Below are positions 33,796 through 38,172 of a stretch of 38,172 bases of DNA, piece after piece; the stretch's first letter is position 1; the number at the start of each line of letters is the position of its first letter. The translations under genes were made by a program, and so were the position numbers. The stretch is from Oscillospiraceae bacterium (GTDB lineage Bacteria > Bacillota_A > Clostridia > Oscillospirales > Ruminococcaceae), in assembly GCA_017829075.1 (NCBI GenBank), contig JAGAJA010000101.1, positions 1 to 38,172 of the forward strand, written 5' to 3'. Under the pieces are notes generated by a model. That model was not told the origin of the DNA and ran no database searches. It was given only the letters and a program-made list of their open reading frames with translations.

Positions 33796-33837
33796 TCACT
33801 ATATATACCCGGACAAGCCGTTTTTTTAAGTTTTTTC
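33796..33837 (-). promoter_or_regulatory. A-tract/TATATATAGTG motif, copy 2 (micro-ORF promoter candidate)
   Basis: On the minus strand an A-tract (AAAAAACTTAAAAAAACGG) is followed by CTTGTCC, GGG and TATATATAGTGAAAGGAG. The last bases are already the ribosome site of micro-ORF 1. The layout repeats at 33872-33917. The short spacing between TTGTCC and the TATA block does not fit a standard sigma-A -35/-10 pair. Confidence 0.45.
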
Positions 33838-33871
33838 GGTTTTTTTCTGAGATTTTCTCAGGAACTTTTCA

Positions 33872-33917
33872 CTTTCACTATATATACTCCGGACAGGCTG
33901 TTTTTTTAGTTTTTTGC
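33872..33917 (-). promoter_or_regulatory. A-tract/TATATATAGTG motif, copy 1
   Basis: The minus strand reads AAAAAACTAAAAAAACAG, CCTGTCCGGAG, TATATATAGTGAAAG. It lies immediately downstream of the CRISPR array terminator and 70 bases upstream of copy 2, with a TGAGAAAATCTCA palindrome at 33849-33861 between them. Same layout as 37428-37468. Confidence 0.45.
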
Positions 33918-33923
33918 ATAGAA

Positions 33924-33958
33924 AAATCCCCGATATCTTTTTAGGATATCGGGGATTT
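33924..33958 (-). terminator. Terminator of CRISPR array A
   Basis: AAATCCCCGATATC (33924-33937) and GATATCGGGGATTT (33945-33958) form a perfect 14-bp stem with a 7-base loop and a U run on the minus strand. The stem abuts the leader-distal repeat without a gap. Confidence 0.88.
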
Positions 33959-34143
33959 GGGTCAATCACCTAGCGGTGAGGGGGTGGTTCAGACGCATTC
34001 TCAACAAGATGAAAGCCGACGGTCAGCTTGACGTTTCAATCACCTCGCGGTGTAGGGGTGGTTCAGACATAGAAAATTTATGACCGTTGCAGCGGCGGTT
34101 CTAAACAGTTTCAATCACCTCGCGGTGTAGGGGTGGTTCAGAC
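33959..34143 (-). CRISPR. Mini-CRISPR array A: three 36-nt repeats, two spacers
   Basis: Repeats lie at 33959-33994 (degenerate, leader-distal), 34033-34068 and 34108-34143 (identical to each other). Spacers are 38 and 39 nt. On the transcribed minus strand the repeat begins GTCTGAACCACCCC and ends GAGGTGATTGAAAC, giving the ATTGAAAC 5' tag common in type I and type III systems. CACC-TCGC-GGTG in the repeat forms a short hairpin. The leader is on the right and the decayed repeat on the left, so transcription is leftward. No cas1, cas2 or interference genes are in the window. Confidence 0.9.
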
Positions 34144-34269
34144 TGCAAACCCACTAGCCCGCATGGCTATGCGGTAAACCTGGATTTGAACTTTAAAAAA
34201 ACATTTATTCCGTTTCATTTATGCCACCCTTTATGGTATTATTTTAGCACATTATTCCGTACATGTCAA
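34144..34269 (-). promoter_or_regulatory. Leader and promoter of CRISPR array A
   Basis: TTGACA (34264-34269) and TAAAAT (34241-34246) are 17 bases apart on the minus strand, pointing into the array. Next to the first repeat is a CCGCAT-4-ATGCGG hairpin. The whole ~125-bp segment is nearly identical to 37698-37823, and the hairpin in that copy keeps pairing through a G-U substitution. Confidence 0.88.
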
Positions 34270-34356
34270 TAGTTTTTTCAAAAGACCACGCTGCACCGCG
34301 CGGTATGAAAACGGCGCGGCATCAAGCCGAGCCGTCATCAGAAAACCGCATTGACG

Positions 34357-35220
34357 CTATACCAAGGAATGCTTTGCAACATTAATGCGCGCTTCGTCAT
34401 ATTTTATCTTCTGCTGATTCAGCGCAGATTCTGAAATACTCTTGCCTGAGACTGCTTCCACATATTTCAGTATTACCGGATACGGAAGATTTCCTTTTTC
34501 ACGGCAGGGCTTTCCGGCGTCCTTTTCCTTACCCGTGAAAAGCGAAAGCGGAAGATATTCCGCACCGTCAGCGTCGATAAGCCCGCCGCAGCGCTTATTC
34601 ACGAACGTATTCAGAAAAGCGATGTCGGAAGCCTCGTTGAATTTAATGCCGTTTTTCCTGATAAGTCCCATTATCCTGTCATCGCCGTAATATATTATCT
34701 CAAATGCGACCTGGTCGGTGAAAAAAACCGGAGTGTAGTTGAACGTCTTTCTCTTCGAATATAACGCCTTTGTTCCCAGACAGTAATCCACCAGCGCAAG
34801 ATAAAATACTTCATACCCGGTATCATGAACCACTCTTTCGGTCTGGTCTGACTCGTCATAAAGCTGGTCGCCCCTGGTTATGCCCTCGGTATCGCCGCCT
34901 GTGGGTTCGTCTAACCTTGACTGAGTTGTCTGCTCTTTGTTCTTCCTGCGCATTTCGTCTTTAACACTGTTATTCAGCGCCCTGACATAATAGTTCCAGA
35001 AAGGATGCTGCGGGTCATAACGCTTCATAACGGCATAGAATGTATCAGCCATGATGTCACGATACATATCGTTTTTATCCATTTTTACAACTTCAGCGGA
35101 TATCGCTGAATAAAGCCGAATAAATTCATTTCGGGCATTGGCGTCAGCCGCGTTTATATCCCCGCCGAACCTTTCAGCGATATCCTTTGCAAGCTGGTTA
35201 ATAGTCTCAACATTACTCAT
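34357..35220 (-). CDS. Sigma-factor-like protein of the CARF operon
   Basis: ATG 35220, overlapping the previous stop and following GGAGAGGA, gives 287 residues. Residues about 30-97 resemble sigma-70 region 2: FIRLYSAISAEV, then MYRDIMADTFYAVMKRYDP, FWNYYVRALNNSVKDEMRRK, with the aromatic/basic pattern of the -10 recognition helix. The last 45 residues (LPYPVILKYVEAVSGKSISE and on) look like a helix-turn-helix, a possible region 4. The middle is unfamiliar. A divergent sigma factor or a related DNA-binding protein are both possible. It is the last gene of the CARF operon and lies just upstream of the leader of array A. Confidence 0.55.
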   Translation of the reverse strand: MSNVETINQLAKDIAERFGGDINAADANARNEFIRLYSAISAEVVKMDKNDMYRDIMADTFYAVMKRYDPQHPFWNYYVRALNNSVKDEMRRKNKEQTTQSRLDEPTGGDTEGITRGDQLYDESDQTERVVHDTGYEVFYLALVDYCLGTKALYSKRKTFNYTPVFFTDQVAFEIIYYGDDRIMGLIRKNGIKFNEASDIAFLNTFVNKRCGGLIDADGAEYLPLSLFTGKEKDAGKPCREKGNLPYPVILKYVEAVSGKSISESALNQQKIKYDEARINVAKHSLV

Positions 35221-35851
35221 CGCTGCCGCCGTCCTCTCCATCGTCAAGAAGCGGTCTGATGAATGCGAGCGGATCGCTGGGGTGCGCGGAAGACAGTCTG
35301 CCCAGCACGCTGTTGATGTAAAACAGCGCCGAAACGTCAAATATATTCGCGCACTGGGTATCGTGGTTGAACTCGCCGTATACCAGCGCCTTTACCGCGG
35401 TGTTTTCGCCGTAGAGATAGGAGTAGGTCAGTGCCAGCTGAAGCGCCATGGACGTGGGCTTGTTGCCGAATGTTATATCCGCCGTCAGCAGTTCGTCTTT
35501 GCCGATGGAATTTATTATGCTCTCAAAAAGCCTCAGGTGCTTGGCGGAGGACTCGTCATAGCTTGCTTCTATGACGTTTATCTCGCCGTAGTCAAAGCCT
35601 ATCTCATCGCGCAGGCTGTTGAGTTCACCCACGAAACGCTCGTAATTCTGCTTTACAAACGGGCTGGTCTTGCTAGTGAGAATTACCGTCACCTTTATCT
35701 TCTCGCCTTTCTCCGCAAGATTCTGTATCGGAATGAGTATCGGGTGGGAATACTCGCGGTCAGTTCCGAGAAAATCAACGTTTTCGCTGTTGTGATACAG
35801 CGTGGTGCTCATATTCTTCGCAAGGCAGATGGTCGTAATAAAATGCTTCAT
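35213..35851 (-). CDS. Stand-alone CARF-domain protein, possible ring nuclease
   Basis: ATG 35851 is preferred over 35860 because AAAGGA lies at the right distance; the product is 212 residues. It has a Rossmann-like pattern with ADITFGNKPTS (about 124-134), followed by MALQLALTYSYLYG and VKALVYGEF, matching the D-x-T-h-G-x-R/K-type motif region of TM1812/Csx CARF proteins. No effector domain is fused. Single CARF domains can act as ring nucleases that degrade cyclic oligoadenylate, or as sensors. The start overlaps the CARF-HEPN stop, so the two are coupled. Confidence 0.72.
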   Translation of the reverse strand: MKHFITTICLAKNMSTTLYHNSENVDFLGTDREYSHPILIPIQNLAEKGEKIKVTVILTSKTSPFVKQNYERFVGELNSLRDEIGFDYGEINVIEASYDESSAKHLRLFESIINSIGKDELLTADITFGNKPTSMALQLALTYSYLYGENTAVKALVYGEFNHDTQCANIFDVSALFYINSVLGRLSSAHPSDPLAFIRPLLDDGEDGGSDE

Positions 35852-35856
35852 GGATA

Positions 35857-37305
35857 TCATTCCTTTTCATCGAGCGCGGCTTCGAGGTTTCCGAGTGCGC
35901 GCTGCATATCTTTCGTAACATTGTTTCGGGTGACGTTATTAGGAAAAGTCGAAAAAGTATAATTCGACGTATTGAAAAGCGGGACTATGCTGTCGCCTTT
36001 GGTGCTGGTACCCATAGCGTGGTTCACACGGTTCCTGGTGCATTCAGCGAATCTGGTATCACTGAAGATCTTCCGCATTATGTCTGCGGGAACATTGAGC
36101 CTGATCCCGTCCGGGAGATATTTTTCATCAAAGAATATTGCCGCAATAGTCCATCGCAAACGCTTTGTATCAGATTTATACCTGGCGAGCTTAGAATTTA
36201 ATTCACTGCTGTTTATATCCGTTGAGTCTTTCATATTCCAATAAACTCTGTCCAGAATATATACAAGATAAGTGCTGTTTTTCTCATATTCATGACCTTT
36301 CAGCATTTCCTGTATTCTGCTGTTGTGGATACTCATGTCTATCGTGTACAGCTTTTCATCTGCGATGATATCTGCGACATTCTCGTTGTAAATAGTCAGC
36401 GCCTGCTGGACAAGTCCGTTTTCAAGGCACCAGCGGACTATACCGATGATACTGCGGCTTCCGGAATCAGGGGAAATGTGGAACTTAGTGCGGATCAGCG
36501 GTATCATTACCTTGATCATAAATAACCCGTTGCTGTCGTTTTCTTCCGCCTCTACCTCGTCAAGCTGTTCATTAAGCTTATTCAGTATTTCAGACAAATT
36601 CGTTGCACATAGTTGTATGGAATCACTCAGTTTATCCATAGTTCTCAGCAGCTCCTTGACCGGCCTGCAGTCAGTGCTGCTGAACGCTTTCAGGAGCGCG
36701 GTGGCAGAACCGTGCTGAACGAAGTCGTTCACCGCGTCAAGCACCTCCATGTGACGGAATGAGCTGTCCGTGTTCACGATGGTTCCGGTGTGAGTCTTCA
36801 TGTCTGCGTCAGCGTAGTACGCGTGTATCGCGTAGCCGTAATATGAAAGCAGCTTCGTCAGCAGCTGGATAAATATGAAGTTATCGCGCTTGCCGCCAGC
36901 CATATCCAGATGTATGGTGATATCCGGGTCTTCGGCGGCTATGCGCTGTATCTCCCTGGATATCTCGCTGAGCACCCGGTCGAATCTGTGGAACTGCTCG
37001 TCCTCGCGGAGGAAAACATCGAAATACCGCGGCACTGCGAAGCCATTTTCGCCGCAGAAGCTTTCTATCTCGCCGTTGAGATACCGCATGGTATAGTCAT
37101 CGGCTGCGGCGACGTCGTTGCTCTGCACGCGGATATAAACGTCCAGCGTGACATCTTTGCCGAGACTGCTCATCAGATATTTCACGCACGCTTCGTTGGT
37201 CTGGTATGCGGTGGTGGTTATGTCCTGATTTGAATAGGTAAATATCCCCTTATCTTTCACATCCTCTTTGACCTTGCTTATGCAGGATATTAGTATATTC
37301 TTCAT
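35857..37305 (-). CDS. CARF-HEPN protein, Csm6/Csx1-like RNase candidate
   Basis: ATG 37305 after GAAAGGAATGATAAG gives 482 residues. The N-terminal ~190 residues have CARF character: ILISCISKVK near the start and TIHLDMAGGKRDNFIFIQLL at about 130-149, a G-G-K/R motif in the position used for cyclic oligoadenylate binding. The C-terminal half is helical, with CTRNRVNHAMG holding R-N-x3-H (Arg424, His429), the HEPN ribonuclease signature. Such proteins are activated by cOA made by Cas10 in type III CRISPR and cleave RNA nonspecifically. Cas10 is not encoded here, so the signal must come from elsewhere or be something else. Confidence 0.78.
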   Translation of the reverse strand: MKNILISCISKVKEDVKDKGIFTYSNQDITTTAYQTNEACVKYLMSSLGKDVTLDVYIRVQSNDVAAADDYTMRYLNGEIESFCGENGFAVPRYFDVFLREDEQFHRFDRVLSEISREIQRIAAEDPDITIHLDMAGGKRDNFIFIQLLTKLLSYYGYAIHAYYADADMKTHTGTIVNTDSSFRHMEVLDAVNDFVQHGSATALLKAFSSTDCRPVKELLRTMDKLSDSIQLCATNLSEILNKLNEQLDEVEAEENDSNGLFMIKVMIPLIRTKFHISPDSGSRSIIGIVRWCLENGLVQQALTIYNENVADIIADEKLYTIDMSIHNSRIQEMLKGHEYEKNSTYLVYILDRVYWNMKDSTDINSSELNSKLARYKSDTKRLRWTIAAIFFDEKYLPDGIRLNVPADIMRKIFSDTRFAECTRNRVNHAMGTSTKGDSIVPLFNTSNYTFSTFPNNVTRNNVTKDMQRALGNLEAALDEKE

Positions 37306-37359
37306 CTTATCATTCCTTTCAGCCTGAAACGAAGTCGGCAAAACTCTGCCTGCAAATCA

Positions 37360-37388
37360 ATTTTATCACAAAATCAGATATGTGTCAA
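37360..37388 (-). promoter_or_regulatory. Sigma-A promoter of the CARF operon
   Basis: TTGACA (37383-37388) and TAAAAT (37360-37365) are separated by 17 bases on the minus strand, about 55 bases before the CARF-HEPN start codon. The hexamers are the same as in both CRISPR leaders, though the spacer differs. Confidence 0.8.
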
Positions 37389-37427
37389 CAGATTTTCTCA
37401 TTCAGTTTTGCTGTGATTTTCTTCTCA

Positions 37428-37468
37428 CACTATATTATACCTGGTTTCCTGCGGTTTTTTATTTTTTT
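37428..37468 (-). promoter_or_regulatory. A-tract/TATAATATAGTG motif upstream of the CARF operon
   Basis: The minus strand reads AAAAAAATAAAAAACCGC, AGGAAACCA, GGTATAATATAGTGTGAG, the same layout as 33872-33917, and again directly follows a CRISPR terminator. A TGAGAAAATCT string occurs downstream in both places, so the block was probably duplicated with the array unit. Confidence 0.45.
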
Positions 37469-37474
37469 ATATAA

Positions 37475-37510
37475 AAAAATCCCGGTATCTTTTCGGATAT
37501 CGGGATTTTT
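37475..37510 (-). terminator. Terminator of CRISPR array B
   Basis: AAAAATCCCGGTATC (37475-37489) pairs with GATATCGGGATTTTT (37496-37510) with one mismatch and a 6-base loop; a U run follows on the minus strand. It lies one base from the leader-distal repeat. Confidence 0.85.
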
Positions 37511-37511
37511 G

Positions 37512-37697
37512 TGTTCAAGCACCTTGCGGTGTGGGGGTGGTTCAGACATGTAAATGGTAACATCGTAAACACGCGGGAACTCAAGTTTCAATCACCTCGC
37601 GGTGTGGGGGGGGGTTCAGACCCGCAAAGGTCATAGGCAGGTATGTCCACCTGTATTATGAGTTTCAATCACCTCGCGGTGTGGGGGGGGTTCAGAC
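37512..37697 (-). CRISPR. Mini-CRISPR array B: three repeats, two spacers
   Basis: Repeats are at 37512-37547 (degenerate, leader-distal), 37585-37621 (37 nt, one extra G) and 37662-37697. Spacers are 37 and 40 nt and differ from those in array A. The repeats match array A except for a G-run expansion in the GGGGTGG block. The leader is on the right. The array lies upstream of the CARF operon and is separated from it by its own terminator. Confidence 0.9.
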
Positions 37698-37823
37698 TGC
37701 AAACCCACAAACCCGCATAGTTATACGGTAAACCGGGATTTGAACTTTGAAAAAACATTTATTCAGCTTCATTTATACCACCCTTTATGTCATTATTTTA
37801 GCACATTATTCCGTCCGTGTCAA
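37698..37823 (-). promoter_or_regulatory. Leader and promoter of CRISPR array B
   Basis: TTGACA (37818-37823) and TAAAAT (37795-37800) are 17 bases apart on the minus strand. The segment is nearly identical to the array A leader, including the TGCAAACCCAC string next to the first repeat and the TTTATTC block. Confidence 0.88.
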
Positions 37824-38031
37824 TAGCATTCTCAGAAATTCGCACTACCGTTACATCGCAATGGGGATATGCACTCCCCCGACCATAAATTCCGCCCCCG
37901 TTGCCTGAACTGGCTCCGGGAGCGGTTTTCCATCTGTATCTATCGCTTCGGCGGTGGATACAGATGGAAAGCGCTTTGTTATGCGGTATGCGTGGATCTG
38001 CTCCGTGACTTGCTCCACCCGCAGAACAGTA
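37824..38031. other. Non-coding gap between array B leader and recombinase terminator
   Basis: No gene is supported in these 208 bases. They contain one strong inverted repeat (37927-37970), described separately. If the molecule is circular, this gap lies just downstream of the recombinase gene and is a candidate attachment-site region. Confidence 0.5.
37927..37970. repeat. 14-bp perfect inverted repeat
   Basis: TTTCCATCTGTATC (37927-37940) and GATACAGATGGAAA (37957-37970) are perfect inverted copies separated by 16 bases (TATCGCTTCGGCGGTG). No U run follows on either strand. The shape suits a recombinase attachment site, a cruciform or a dimeric protein site. Confidence 0.7.
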
Positions 38032-38172
38032 AAAAAAAACAGCCCACAGCCGTAAAGCTGTGAGCCTGCATAAATTCAGAATTTCCACTGTATCTCCAGC
38101 CGGTCCTCCCACATCAGCACCTTCGCGATGAACTCCCCCGCTATCTGCCGCTTGACTTCCGTTGGCATTTCG
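38032..38172. repeat. 141-bp exact direct terminal repeat, right copy
   Basis: Identical to 1-141. The base before it (38031) is an additional A of the same A run. Its extent to the very last base shows the match is limited by the sequence end, so the true identity could be longer. Confidence 0.95.
38076..38172 (-). CDS. Serine recombinase, C-terminal end only (partial, runs off the window)
   Basis: The last 97 bases repeat the final 32 codons and stop of the recombinase at 45-1526 without change. In a circular molecule this is the same gene seen twice. Otherwise it is the tail of a second, identical copy. Confidence 0.85.
   Translation of the reverse strand, partial: EMPTEVKRQIAGEFIAKVLMWEDRLEIQWKF

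Noticed and set aside
34144..34200. tRNA-like T-arm string in the CRISPR leader (TTCAAATCCCGG on the minus strand)
   Set aside because: No acceptor, D or anticodon arm can be formed around it, and the same string is part of the duplicated leader.
33995..37661. All four spacers have one open frame on the plus strand, as expected if they target mRNA
   Set aside because: For 37-40 nt, at least one open frame in three is expected about nine times in ten by chance, so it carries little weight.

Overview
The window looks like a Clostridia genome fragment, most likely a Ruminococcus-like gut or rumen Oscillospiraceae (inference). The evidence is moderate GC, strong GGAGG ribosome binding sites, BspA-type leucine-rich repeats, BlaI/M56 genes, IS3 remnants and Gram-positive WXG100/EssC secretion genes. 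The first 141 bases are repeated exactly, in the same orientation, at the end (38032-38172). The sequence may therefore be a closed circle of 38,031 bp read slightly past its start, or a region between two identical recombinase copies. No replication protein or relaxase was found.

Layout. (1) 1-1661, minus strand: large serine recombinase preceded by a 40-residue ORF. (2) 1662-7120: a decayed zone with palindromes and short repeats, a broken IS3 transposase, AT-rich zinc-ribbon membrane genes, an AAA ATPase pseudogene with two nonsense codons, and a frameshifted leucine-rich-repeat gene. (3) 7131-26459, minus strand: a 19-kb collinear cluster. It starts (at high coordinates) with three WXG100 proteins, then a lipoprotein with Ig-like domains, a membrane-anchored Thr/Pro/Gly-rich protein, a large secreted protein, a zinc-ribbon kinase-like protein, an EssC-type FtsK/SpoIIIE ATPase and a YukD-like protein. 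It continues into a Tad/Flp pilus set: CpaB, CpaE-like, CpaF/TadA, TadB, TadC and pilin-like proteins. Type VII secretion and Tad machinery thus lie in one directional block. A divergent LytTR regulator (26862-27602) lacks the phospho-acceptor aspartate. (4) 27705-29811: BlaR1-like/BlaI-like pair with a consensus promoter and three palindromic operators. (5) 29860-33139, minus strand: unknown helical and membrane proteins, a Cys-rich mini-protein and, upstream, seven tandem micro-ORFs of 12-34 codons, each with nearly the same strong Shine-Dalgarno. (6) 33924-37823, minus strand: two mini-CRISPR arrays (three repeats, two spacers each). Each has its own leader with a TTGACA-17-TAAAAT promoter and its own terminator. 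They flank a three-gene operon: a CARF-HEPN ribonuclease candidate (Csm6/Csx1-like), a stand-alone CARF protein and a sigma-factor-like protein. No cas10, other interference genes or cas1/cas2 are present.

The most interesting part is 32960-37823. A degenerate third terminator-plus-repeat unit ends the micro-ORF cassette, and an unusual A-tract/TATATAGTG motif recurs before the micro-ORFs, after the CRISPR terminators and upstream of the CARF operon. The working hypothesis is a mobile, cyclic-oligonucleotide-responsive accessory module in which the sigma-like protein may control the micro-ORF cassette. This is inference and untested.
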